Assembly (NCBI GenBank): GCA_900755035.1
Contig: CAAEEZ010000017.1
Location: forward strand, 248,001 to 312,000
Length of the DNA: 64,000 nucleotides
Direction of reading: 5' to 3'
DNA from: Clostridia bacterium
Lineage (GTDB): Bacteria > Bacillota > Clostridia > Christensenellales > CAAEEZ01
The notes beneath the pieces are model-generated. The model searched no databases. It saw only the letters and a program-made list of their open reading frames with translations, and was not told where the DNA came from. Both the position numbers and the translations under genes were made by a program. Position 1 is the first letter of the stretch. Each line of letters begins with the position of its first letter. Below are positions 1 to 7,931 of this stretch, piece after piece.

Positions 1-2084
1 AAGTCGTTTGCTAATAGTTTTTCTCTTACGCCTTTTACTATGATTACGTCGCCAACTTCAAATACGTTTTCTTTTGTAATAAACGGCAACATACCCCAGT
101 TAATTAGGTTAGAACGATACCTTTTCGTAGCGTATTCCTTAGAAATATTTGCAACGCCACCAAGTACTCTTTGGCAACTTGCCGCTTGCTCTCTTGCGCT
201 ACCGTCGCCCGGCTTATTTGCGTAAATTACGCTACCTAACGAAATAGTTCCTTCAAGGTCTAAGCCTGCTAGTTTGATAGCGTCCACGTATTCCTTCGGT
301 AATTTATCGTTTCTTCTATCTAGCTCGTCAGCCTTTACTTCTTTTGCTCTTTTTACGTAACTTGGGTCTTTTCTACTTAGGGCAAACTCTGCAAGGCGCA
401 ACGGATTGCTTCTATACGAAGAGGTTTCGCCACTTGGTATAAGTTCGTCTGTAGTAGTAACGGGGTCGTCAATTACCGATACGGTTTTCATAACCAAGTT
501 GTCGGTTAGATTTATCATTTCAGGCCAATCGCAAATATTTGGTCCGTATATTATTTCCTCGTTTTCGTCAGCCTTACCGTAGCCGTAATATACCCTATTT
601 TCGTATATGGTTTTATCGTAGGTGAAATCAGGTACTTCGTTGTCGTATTCTATATCAAGTGCGCTAGTTAATACGCCACCGTTTGCAGCAGTTGCAGCAA
701 TACTTCTTGCATCCATTAGAGCAACCGAGGCAATTTGTTTTTCGTTTGGCTTGCTACCCTCTCTGTTTTCAAAGTTTCTAGTCGTATGTCTTATGCTAAA
801 TCCATTGTTGCTAGGTACGTCGCCAGCGCCAAAGCAAGGTCCACAGAACGCCGTTTTGATTACTGCGCCCGTTTCTATAAGTCTTGCAAAAGAGCCGTCC
901 TTAACTAGTTGCATATATACGGGAGTGCTAGACGGATATACCGACATAGTAAATACGTTACTGCCGATGGACTTACCTTCTAGTATTTTTCCAGCCTCGT
1001 AAATATTATCGTACGTTCCACCTGCGCAACCTGCGATAATACCTTGGTTTACTATTATTTTGCCGTCTACGATTTTATCGGTTAAGGTAAAATTGTCGTT
1101 TTTAAGTAGCACTCTACCTTCCTTTTCTACCTTGCTTAAAATTTCGTACGGATTGTTTATTACGTCGGCAAGTTTATATACGTTGCTTGGGTGGAAAGGC
1201 ATAGCAATCATAGGCTCTACCTTAGACAAGTCTATTTCCACAGCCCCGTCGTAGTATGCGCCCTCCTCCGGCTTTAACTCAAAGTATTCGTTCTCTCTGC
1301 CACGCTTAGTTAGATATTCTTTTACTTTGTCGTCCGTTTCCCAAATAGAAGTTAAGCAAGTACTCTCGGTAGTCATTACGTCAATGCCGTTTCTAAATTC
1401 TACGCTAAGGTCTTTTATTCCGTCGCCGATAAATTCAAGCACTTTATTTTTTACGAATCCACTCTTAAACACTTCGCCTATAAGCGCAAGCGCTACGTCC
1501 TGAGGACCTACGCCACGCCTTACTTTTCCCGTTAGTTTAACTGCAATTACGTCGGGGTATTTTACGTCGTAAGTTTTTGAAAGCAGTTGTTTTACAAGTT
1601 CAGGACCACCTTCGCCTATTGCCATAGTTCCAAGCGCTCCGTACCTTGTGTGCGAGTCGCTACCAAGTATCATTTTGCCACATCCTGCAAAATTCTCTCT
1701 CATAAAAGTGTGGATAACTGCTTGATGACTAGGCACGTATATACCACCGTACTTTTTAGCGGCAGACAAACCGAATAAATGGTCGTCCTCGTTAATAGTA
1801 CCACCTACGGCGCACAAACTATTGTGGCAGTTGGTTAGCACGTACGGCACTGGGAATTTTTTTAGCCCCGACGCTTTTGCCGTTTGAATTATGCCAACGT
1901 AAGTAATATCGTGGCTAGCTAGCGCATCAAACTTAATATTTATCACTTTACCCTTTTCGGTAACTTCACCTTGGTTGTGGCTACTTAAAATTTTGTATGC
2001 CATCGTCTTTTTATAGCCGTAGGTAGAAGTTGCTTTTACGAGATTGCCGTTTTGGTAATTTACTTGGTCTAAAAGTTTAATCAT
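1..2084 (-). CDS. Aconitase-superfamily hydratase, C-terminus cut by window edge
   Basis: Reading leftward from ATG 2084 there is an open frame to the window edge (694 complete codons), so the gene is partial at its 3' end. The start has an AAGGAG site seven bases upstream. The translation has aconitase-family landmarks: SDSHTRYGALG near residue 130, a CGPC iron-sulfur cysteine pair near residue 412 within FCGPCFGAG, and a swivel-domain segment GDGSAREQAASCQ near residue 640. The single-chain layout resembles the YbhJ-like 'hydratase' branch more than classical aconitase or the two-subunit LeuCD enzymes. By family it should carry a 4Fe-4S cluster and dehydrate/rehydrate a hydroxy-polycarboxylate; the exact substrate cannot be read. 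Only about 60 residues should be missing. Confidence 0.88.
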   Translation of the reverse strand, partial: MIKLLDQVNYQNGNLVKATSTYGYKKTMAYKILSSHNQGEVTEKGKVINIKFDALASHDITYVGIIQTAKASGLKKFPVPYVLTNCHNSLCAVGGTINEDDHLFGLSAAKKYGGIYVPSHQAVIHTFMRENFAGCGKMILGSDSHTRYGALGTMAIGEGGPELVKQLLSKTYDVKYPDVIAVKLTGKVRRGVGPQDVALALIGEVFKSGFVKNKVLEFIGDGIKDLSVEFRNGIDVMTTESTCLTSIWETDDKVKEYLTKRGRENEYFELKPEEGAYYDGAVEIDLSKVEPMIAMPFHPSNVYKLADVINNPYEILSKVEKEGRVLLKNDNFTLTDKIVDGKIIVNQGIIAGCAGGTYDNIYEAGKILEGKSIGSNVFTMSVYPSSTPVYMQLVKDGSFARLIETGAVIKTAFCGPCFGAGDVPSNNGFSIRHTTRNFENREGSKPNEKQIASVALMDARSIAATAANGGVLTSALDIEYDNEVPDFTYDKTIYENRVYYGYGKADENEEIIYGPNICDWPEMINLTDNLVMKTVSVIDDPVTTTDELIPSGETSSYRSNPLRLAEFALSRKDPSYVKRAKEVKADELDRRNDKLPKEYVDAIKLAGLDLEGTISLGSVIYANKPGDGSAREQAASCQRVLGGVANISKEYATKRYRSNLINWGMLPFITKENVFEVGDVIIVKGVREKLLAND

Positions 2085-2113
2085 TATTCGCTCCTTTATA
2101 TTTCGTCTATTAA

Positions 2114-2143
2114 AATATATAACTAAATAGGTCATATTGTCAA
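2114..2143 (-). promoter_or_regulatory. Promoter of the aconitase-family hydratase
   Basis: On the minus strand a perfect TTGACA (2143-2138) is followed by TATATA after 16 bases or TATATT after 18 bases. Transcription would start about 25-30 bases before the ATG at 2084. Confidence 0.6.
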
Positions 2144-2179
2144 ATCAATAACTTTATTTACCAAAAAAACGGTTAATAA

Positions 2180-2208
2180 TTGCCATATAGCGCAATCTGT
2201 GATAACAT
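2180..2208 (+). promoter_or_regulatory. Promoter of the 2227-3245 gene pair
   Basis: TTGCCA (2180-2185), a 17-base spacer and TAACAT (2203-2208) lie just upstream of the ATG at 2227. It is divergent from the hydratase promoter, with about 37 bases between the two -35 boxes. Confidence 0.5.
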
Positions 2209-2226
2209 TATTAAAACGAGGTGCTT

Positions 2227-2691
2227 ATGAAATTTAGATTCATTATTAAAAATTCGTTAAAAATAGCATTAATTATTTTTGGTCTAGTAATTGCTGGGTG
2301 CGTTGGTTTTACGATATACAACCTATCGGTTAACGGCGCAGACGCATTTTCCATAGTTAGCCTAGTGCTTGCGTTTATCGTGCTACTTGCAATATGTTTG
2401 CTACTAATAAACACAGGCTACACTTTTACAGAAAGTTACTTAAAAGTTAGCCTTGGTATTATGAACCAAAAAATATATTATAACGACGTTTTACAAATAA
2501 AAAATTACGTAAATCAAAAGGAAATGTTTATAATTTTCCGTCCTAGAAATGCAAAAACCAAGGACGCTTTATCGCAAATAATGGTAAACGTAAAACCAGA
2601 GTTATTTGCAGATTTTGTAGACGCTCTTAAAAGCAAAAATTCTGAAATCTTATACGACGAAGTTAACGGACACGTGAGCGAGGAAGAATAA
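2227..2691 (+). CDS. Small membrane protein with possible PH-like cytosolic domain
   Basis: About 154 residues. ATG 2227 is preferred over the in-frame GTG at 2221, because the GTG is part of the GAGGTG ribosome site that serves the ATG. Two hydrophobic helices (about residues 9-31 and 42-64) form a hairpin. They are followed by about 90 residues beginning with YTFTESYLKV and containing alternating hydrophobic strands, the general look of bacterial PH-like membrane-anchored domains; that assignment is an inference from pattern only. The stop codon overlaps the next start (TAATG), so the two genes are probably translationally coupled. No function can be assigned. Confidence 0.75.
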   Translation: MKFRFIIKNSLKIALIIFGLVIAGCVGFTIYNLSVNGADAFSIVSLVLAFIVLLAICLLLINTGYTFTESYLKVSLGIMNQKIYYNDVLQIKNYVNQKEMFIIFRPRNAKTKDALSQIMVNVKPELFADFVDALKSKNSEILYDEVNGHVSEEE

Positions 2692-3245
2692 TGGACGAAA
2701 AAATATACGCCAAAATTGAAGAAATATTTTCGGGATTTAGCCAAACGGACGAACTAACGGCGCTAAAATACAAGGTCGCATTTGACGTTAAAAAAACCTA
2801 CAATCAAATGATGCAAAGTGGTTTTTCGGAGTATATTGCCGTTGCTGAAAGTATGGACTACGCAAATAGAATTGCCGAAATAATTAAAAACGAAACTGAC
2901 GAACAAAAGGTAAAAGAATTACTTAGCGACGAGAAAAAACTGAAAGAAAATATCAAAAATACAGCGTCAACGGTAAATAACAGCGAAAATTACGACCAAG
3001 AATCACTTGATAAAATTATACAGCTTGTAGGCGATGCTGCACTAGAAGAAGAAAAACTTGCAAATACCGAAATAGAAGAACAAAACGACGAAATAGTATA
3101 CAAGCAAGAAAAAAACGAAAAAAACAAAACGAAAACAAAAAAAGAAGAGTGGAAAACTTACCTATCAAGGCTTGGAATATTCCTTGCAATAACAGGCGTT
3201 ACTGCACTGATTTTGTACCTATTCCATGTGCTAAAAGCATTTTAG
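2691..3245 (+). CDS. Tail-anchored hypothetical protein
   Basis: 184 residues, starting at the ATG that shares its A with the upstream stop. The first 140 residues are charged and helical (FDVKKTYNQMMQSGFSEYIAVAESM and an EEEKLANTEIEEQN stretch), then a lysine-rich block KNKTKTKKEEWK, then one C-terminal transmembrane helix (about 160-182) and a three-residue tail. It reads as a cytoplasmic coiled/helical domain anchored at the membrane. The N-terminal third loosely resembles the short helical prefix domains found ahead of Firmicutes permease-like proteins; this is not firm. It is probably a partner of the preceding PH-like membrane protein. Confidence 0.72.
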   Translation: MDEKIYAKIEEIFSGFSQTDELTALKYKVAFDVKKTYNQMMQSGFSEYIAVAESMDYANRIAEIIKNETDEQKVKELLSDEKKLKENIKNTASTVNNSENYDQESLDKIIQLVGDAALEEEKLANTEIEEQNDEIVYKQEKNEKNKTKTKKEEWKTYLSRLGIFLAITGVTALILYLFHVLKAF

Positions 3246-3400
3246 AATTACGTTACGCTTTATAAAACGTTTTGTTAGAAAATTTACCTTTTATTTTTGC
3301 AATACTAAACCACTCGACGTAGCGTAAACATAAAAAACGACTACCATAAAATAGTAAATTTACTACTAAACTATTTGCGACTAACTATAAAAAGTGAAAT

Positions 3401-3426
3401 AAAAAACGGCAATAACGCCGTTTTTT
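3401..3426 (-). terminator. Bidirectional intrinsic terminator (lgt side)
   Basis: A ten-base stem AAAAAACGGC / GCCGTTTTTT with loop AATAAC. It lies 17 bases after the lgt stop on the minus strand and can also stop rightward transcripts from 2227-3245. The 150 bases between 3246 and 3400 hold nothing else that I recognise. Confidence 0.8.
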
Positions 3427-3442
3427 ATTTATTTACTCTTTC

Positions 3443-4405
3443 TTATTTATTGCGGTTCTTTCTTTCCTTATCTTTCCGCTCCTCTTCCTCTTCTTTTTTA
3501 GCAAAAGCCTCGCTAAATTTACCGTCTACGTAGGCGTCGTTCACCACGTATTCTAGGTTTTTCTTTAACCTTAATTTTTCGGTGTCCATAAATCTAACCA
3601 CGCCTTTTCTAATTAGAATCACCATAATAAAACCAGCAGCAGCCATACAGAAACTGAATACTTGCGCTCCACCTACCTTTCCGCCAAGTTGGAAAGCGCC
3701 TACTTTAATAAATTCTAGTATACCTCTTAGTAATCCGTACCAGGCAAGATAAATAAAACTTAGTTCGCTAGGCTTGTATTTATTTTGCTTAACTAGTAAC
3801 AACATAAGTATGCCCATTGCTAAGTTCATTACGCTTTCGTAGAAGAAACTTGCAGCATACCACCCCGGCTCTAAACCGCCACCCGGATTGTGAATATACA
3901 CGGCAAACGGCATCCATTGAAACGCTGGGTCGGTAATTTGAACGCCGAATAGTTCTTCGTTCATAAAGTTACCCCATCTACCTATTGCTTGACCTATCAA
4001 AAGCGCAGGTATAACAAGGTCCACAACGTCGAATAAAGCCACTTTTTTGTGCTTACAAGCAATAAATATACCTAGTAGACCGCCAAATATACCAGACAAA
4101 ATGGTCAGTCCGCCTTCCCATATTTTGAATACTCTGCTAAAACCTTCCCAGCTAGTCCAATATTCAGCACGAGGCAAACAATAACCAAGACGTGCCGCCA
4201 CGATTGCAAGAGGAATAGTCCACAAGAAAACTTCTAAAATAAAGTCGCCCGTAAAGCCTTTTCCTTTTGCTAATTTGTACAAAACAAACAATGCAACTAA
4301 CATTGCGCAGGTTAAAATTATTGCATACCACCTTACTTCCAAATTACCTATCGTAAATGCAACGGGATTTATTTTAGGTGGTACGTTAGCTAATAAACTA
4401 ATCAT
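3443..4405 (-). CDS. lgt: Prolipoprotein diacylglyceryl transferase
   Basis: 320 residues. Transfers a diacylglyceryl group from phosphatidylglycerol to the lipobox cysteine of prelipoproteins in the cytoplasmic membrane. Visible family features: about seven hydrophobic helices, the Lgt signature GRWGNFMNE at residues 142-150, the ARLGYCLPRAEYW segment in place of the more usual ARLYYV, and FFYESVMN near residue 190. The C-terminal 25 residues are a highly charged KEEEEERKDKERK tail, longer than in many Lgt proteins. It starts eight bases after the fhs stop with an AGAGGT site, so fhs and lgt form an operon. Two lipoproteins in this window (17251-18261 and 27544-28425) are obvious clients. 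Confidence 0.95.
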   Translation of the reverse strand: MISLLANVPPKINPVAFTIGNLEVRWYAIILTCAMLVALFVLYKLAKGKGFTGDFILEVFLWTIPLAIVAARLGYCLPRAEYWTSWEGFSRVFKIWEGGLTILSGIFGGLLGIFIACKHKKVALFDVVDLVIPALLIGQAIGRWGNFMNEELFGVQITDPAFQWMPFAVYIHNPGGGLEPGWYAASFFYESVMNLAMGILMLLLVKQNKYKPSELSFIYLAWYGLLRGILEFIKVGAFQLGGKVGGAQVFSFCMAAAGFIMVILIRKGVVRFMDTEKLRLKKNLEYVVNDAYVDGKFSEAFAKKEEEEERKDKERKNRNK

Positions 4406-4413
4406 ATTTACCT

Positions 4414-6072
4414 CTAAAACAATCCTTCGATTTTACCGTTTTTATCAATAGTCATATTGCACGCAACGGGTACTTTTGGTAGTCCTGGCATTAGCATCAT
4501 ATTTCCTGCAATGCAAACTATAAACTCTGCGCCACCCTTTACTACCACGTCGGATATAGTAAACTCGAAGTCTTTTGGTCTACAAAGTAGTTTTGGATTA
4601 TCACTAAACGAATATTGCGTTTTAGCAATGCAAACAGGTAATTTATCCAGCCCGTTTTTCTCAATTCTTGCGATTTCTTTCTTTGCTTTATCGCTAAATA
4701 TCACTTTGCCTGCCCCGTATACTTTGGTAGCAACGGCAGTAATTTTATCAACTATGCTATCGTTTTGGTCGTAAGCGAAAGTAAGCTTTTTGTTGGAGTT
4801 TTCTACAACGTCAACCACTTTTTCTGCTAGTGCTTTTGCACCTTCGCCACCTTTTTCCCAAGCCTCGCAAAGTACCACGTCTGCATTATGCTCACGGCAT
4901 GCGTCCTCTACTATTTTTATCTCGCTAGCCGTGTCGGTTATAAATTTATTAAGAGCAACCACAACGGGCATATTAAATACGGTAGTCAAGTTGTCGATAT
5001 GCGCAAGCAAATTAGGTAGACCATTTCTAAGTTGCTCCAAATTTTCCTTAGTCAAATCTTCTTTATTTGCGCCACCGTTGTATTTAAGCGACCTAATAGT
5101 TGCAACTAGAACGACAGCCTTAGGCTCTAACTCACCTTTTCTACACTTTATATCAAAAAACTTTTCCGCACCAAGGTCAGCACCAAAACCTGCCTCGGTA
5201 ACTACGTAATCGGCATAAGTTAAAGCCGTTTTAGTTGCTAACATAGTGTTACAACCGTGCGCAATGTTTGCAAACGGACCACCGTGAATAATTGCAGGCG
5301 TACCTTCAAGCGTTTGTACTAGATTTGGTTTTAACGCATCTTTAAGCAAAATTGCCATAGCGTTTTCAGCCTTTAAGTCCTTGCAATAAACGGGCTGGTT
5401 ATCTACGTTGTAGCCAACTACGATATTTCCTAGTCTACGTTTTAGGTCCTCTATATCACTACTTAAACATAGCACTGCCATAACTTCGCTTGCAGCCGTA
5501 ATAGTGAAACCTTCTTCTCTTGGAACGCCTTGCATTGCTCCGCCAAGACCTACCACGATATTTCTTAGCGCCCTATCGTTTAGGTCGACGCATCTTTTGA
5601 AAGTGATTTTTCTAGTATCAAGCCTTAGGCTGTTACCTGCTTGCAAATGATTATCGATTATTGCAGAAAGCAAGTTGTTTGCCGAAGTGATTGCGTGCAA
5701 GTCGCCCGTAAAATGAAGGTTAATATCTTCCATAGGTGCAACTTGGGCGTGTCCACCACCCGTTGCGCCACCTTTAATACCAAACACAGGTCCAAGCGAC
5801 GGCTCTCTTAAAGCAAGGCATACGTTTTTGTTTATCTTTGCCATACCGTCGGCAAGTCCGATGGACACGGTAGTTTTGCCTTCGCCGTACGGCGTAGGAT
5901 TTATTGCCGTTACTAATATTAGTTTACCCTTAGGATTTACTTCGTCCACGCTGATTTTGGCTTTATATTTGCCGTATTGTTCTACGTTATCCTCTGGAAT
6001 ATTTAATTTTTTTGCTATTTCTACGATATTTTGCAGTTTAGTTTCGTTTGCAATTTGTATATCTGTTTTCAT
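4414..6072 (-). CDS. fhs: Formate-tetrahydrofolate ligase
   Basis: 552 residues, the normal family length. Makes 10-formyl-THF from formate, THF and ATP; a folate one-carbon entry point and the first methyl-branch step of acetogens. The ATP-binding loop TPYGEGKTT (about 60-68) and the strongly conserved block REPSLGPVFGIKGGATGGGHAQV (about 89-111) are intact, as is FANIAHGCN near residue 270. The start is supported by an AAGAGGG site and a consensus promoter. No other Wood-Ljungdahl gene lies in the window, so a role in purine/fMet synthesis is as likely as acetogenesis. Confidence 0.97.
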   Translation of the reverse strand: MKTDIQIANETKLQNIVEIAKKLNIPEDNVEQYGKYKAKISVDEVNPKGKLILVTAINPTPYGEGKTTVSIGLADGMAKINKNVCLALREPSLGPVFGIKGGATGGGHAQVAPMEDINLHFTGDLHAITSANNLLSAIIDNHLQAGNSLRLDTRKITFKRCVDLNDRALRNIVVGLGGAMQGVPREEGFTITAASEVMAVLCLSSDIEDLKRRLGNIVVGYNVDNQPVYCKDLKAENAMAILLKDALKPNLVQTLEGTPAIIHGGPFANIAHGCNTMLATKTALTYADYVVTEAGFGADLGAEKFFDIKCRKGELEPKAVVLVATIRSLKYNGGANKEDLTKENLEQLRNGLPNLLAHIDNLTTVFNMPVVVALNKFITDTASEIKIVEDACREHNADVVLCEAWEKGGEGAKALAEKVVDVVENSNKKLTFAYDQNDSIVDKITAVATKVYGAGKVIFSDKAKKEIARIEKNGLDKLPVCIAKTQYSFSDNPKLLCRPKDFEFTISDVVVKGGAEFIVCIAGNMMLMPGLPKVPVACNMTIDKNGKIEGLF

Positions 6073-6103
6073 ACAACCCTCTTAAAGTTTATATAATATA
6101 AGT

Positions 6104-6132
6104 ATTATATACTTTTAAGATTTTTATGTCAA
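6104..6132 (-). promoter_or_regulatory. Consensus promoter of fhs-lgt
   Basis: On the minus strand TTGACA (6132-6127), exactly 17 bases, TATAAT (6109-6104). Both hexamers match the vegetative sigma consensus perfectly. Confidence 0.85.
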
Positions 6133-6388
6133 TCTAAACGCTAAGTTGTATTTCTAGTTTTGCTAAACTAAGACGTTTAGCCCATTTTATTAACCTAATC
6201 AAGCGTTTAGACTGTAAAATATTAAACGAAAACCACTATTTTTGTATTTTTTTCGCAATTTTTGTAATTATTAACTTTTTTCGTATTTTTTGTGATATTA
6301 TATAGCCAACACAAAAGAGAAATTACATACGAATTAAGATACGAAAGATTTTCATGCACGAAAGATATTAAGTACAAAAGAGATTCAA

Positions 6389-6439
6389 ATGATAAATATT
6401 GAAAAAACAAAAGAACGCCTACTGATGAAAGTAGGCTAA
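6389..6439 (+). CDS. Possible 16-codon leader peptide overlapping a terminator
   Basis: ATG 6389 opens a 16-residue frame (MINIEKTKERLLMKVG) whose last codons and TAA run through the terminator hairpin at 6417-6436. The upstream ribosome site is weak (AAGAGA). Nothing else in the 464-base fhs/antiporter gap codes for protein. Either this is a chance frame inside a small RNA, or a leader peptide whose translation would disrupt the terminator. Low confidence. Confidence 0.2.
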   Translation: MINIEKTKERLLMKVG

Positions 6440-6446
6440 TTTTTTA
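6417..6446 (+). terminator. Orphan intrinsic terminator upstream of the antiporter
   Basis: Stem GCCTACT / AGTAGGC with loop GATGAA, followed by TAATTTTTTATTTT. It lies upstream of the antiporter promoter and downstream of no annotated rightward gene, so it implies a short rightward transcript starting somewhere in 6200-6390. The interval 6133-6388 is very AT-rich with repeated cgaaagat/acaaaagag words and no other recognisable gene. Confidence 0.65.
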
Positions 6447-6476
6447 TTTTATAATAAAAAATATTTTTTTATGCGT

Positions 6477-6505
6477 TTGCTATTTTATTTTGATAGTGCT
6501 ATACT
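6477..6505 (+). promoter_or_regulatory. Promoter of the cation/proton antiporter
   Basis: TTGCTA (6477-6482), 17-base spacer, TATACT (6500-6505), followed by an AGAAGGA ribosome site and ATG 6537. Confidence 0.75.
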
Positions 6506-6536
6506 ATATTCAGTTTTTTAGTAGAAGGACAAAAAT

Positions 6537-7844
6537 ATGTTTAATTACGAATTGATTTTAGACCTTGCAATATTGCTATTTATCACCAAATTTTTAGGCA
6601 TTATAGCAAGCAAATTACAACTTCCACAAGTAGTAGGCAACCTTCTAGGTGGTTTACTAGTTGGTCCTGCCGTATTAGGTTGGGTAGGCGCTCCCGAAGC
6701 AAACAGCCCTATCGACTTATTCGCAAAAGTTGGCGTAGTACTTATTATGTTCTCGGCAGGTCTTGAAACGGATATAAAACATCTAAAATCCACGGGACTT
6801 GCCTCATCTGTAATAACTATACTTGGCGTTGCAGTACCACTTGTAGGTGGTTTTGCAATAGCAGGCGCTTTCCACGGATTTGGCGAAGAAATGCTTCTTC
6901 AAAACCTATTCCACGGCGTAGTTCTTACGGCAACTAGCGTAAGCATTACCGTAACTACCCTAAAAGAAATGGGCAAACTTAACACGAAAGTTGGTGCGTC
7001 TATTTTGTCCGCCGCCCTACTTGACGATATTATCGGTTTGTTTGTCCTTACCATAGTTCTAGGCGCTAGCGGAGACACGTCGCAATCTTCAAGCGCATAC
7101 TTTATTACGGCGTTCAGCAACCTAGGCGTATCGAATATAGGTTGTCTTGCAATTAGCACGTTATTATTCTTCGTATTCGCTATCATTGCAGGAATAGTCG
7201 TAAACAAATTATTCGTATTTTTGTCTAAGAAGTTCCCTAACACGAGAAGGCTATCAATATTCAGCCTAGTATTTTGCTTGCTAATGGCGTACAGTGCAGA
7301 AGAAGTATTCGGTATAGCCGACGTAACGGGTGCGTTTATAGGTGGCGTTGCGTTATCTAACCTAAAAGATACGCCGTATATCGAAAAGAAAATCGACACC
7401 ACGTCGTATATGGTATTTGCGCCTATTTTCTTTGCAAGCATAGGACTTAAAGCAAGTTTTGATAACTTCACGGGAGAAACCTTTGCGTTTGCCGTTTGCT
7501 TCACGCTAGTCGGTCTACTAACGAAAGTGCTTGGTTGTGGGCTTGGCGCTAAAATATGTCGCTACTCCACTAAGGACAGCCTAAGGGTTGGCTTTGGTAT
7601 GATGGCTCGTGCCGAGGTTGCTCTTATCGTAGTACAAAAAGCAATAGAACGTAATTTGATAGAATCGGAAATGATTACAATCGTGCTACTACTAATAATA
7701 GTTTCTTCACTAGTTACGCCTATATGCCTAAAACTCGTGTACAAAAAAGACAAAAATCAGCACGACGACTTCTTGAAGCCACTTAACGTAAAAACCGTTG
7801 AAAGCGACTACGACGACTTCTTACTTAAAGGTGACGAAAACTAA
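6537..7844 (+). CDS. CPA2-family cation:proton antiporter
   Basis: 435 residues with about 12-13 hydrophobic helices and no TrkA-N nucleotide-binding domain, so it is the membrane-only (NapA/GerN-like) form of the monovalent cation:proton antiporter-2 superfamily. The N-terminus carries the family-typical LQLPQVVGNLLGGLLVGP; the mid-protein SILSAALLDDIIGLFVL contains the paired Asp of the ion-binding site (LDD near residue 162). It would exchange Na+ or K+ for H+ across the cytoplasmic membrane for pH and ion homeostasis. The C-terminus is short and hydrophilic. It is a monocistronic unit with its own promoter and terminator. Confidence 0.92.
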   Translation: MFNYELILDLAILLFITKFLGIIASKLQLPQVVGNLLGGLLVGPAVLGWVGAPEANSPIDLFAKVGVVLIMFSAGLETDIKHLKSTGLASSVITILGVAVPLVGGFAIAGAFHGFGEEMLLQNLFHGVVLTATSVSITVTTLKEMGKLNTKVGASILSAALLDDIIGLFVLTIVLGASGDTSQSSSAYFITAFSNLGVSNIGCLAISTLLFFVFAIIAGIVVNKLFVFLSKKFPNTRRLSIFSLVFCLLMAYSAEEVFGIADVTGAFIGGVALSNLKDTPYIEKKIDTTSYMVFAPIFFASIGLKASFDNFTGETFAFAVCFTLVGLLTKVLGCGLGAKICRYSTKDSLRVGFGMMARAEVALIVVQKAIERNLIESEMITIVLLLIIVSSLVTPICLKLVYKKDKNQHDDFLKPLNVKTVESDYDDFLLKGDEN

Positions 7845-7861
7845 CGAATCAATAAAAATAA

Positions 7862-7890
7862 AACTACCCGCTTGGGTAGTTCTTTTATTT
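7862..7890. terminator. Bidirectional terminator between antiporter and rho
   Basis: Stem AACTACCC / GGGTAGTT with tetraloop GCTT, followed by TCTTTTATTT. The opposite strand also ends in a T-rich run, so it can serve both the antiporter and the convergent rho gene. Confidence 0.8.
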
Positions 7891-7931
7891 GTTTATATTA
7901 TAATATTTTTATCATTTATTGCGTTTTGCGT

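Noticed and set aside
6899..7504. 201-residue minus-strand frame inside the antiporter
   Set aside because: No ribosome site, no domain, and the plus strand clearly encodes the antiporter.
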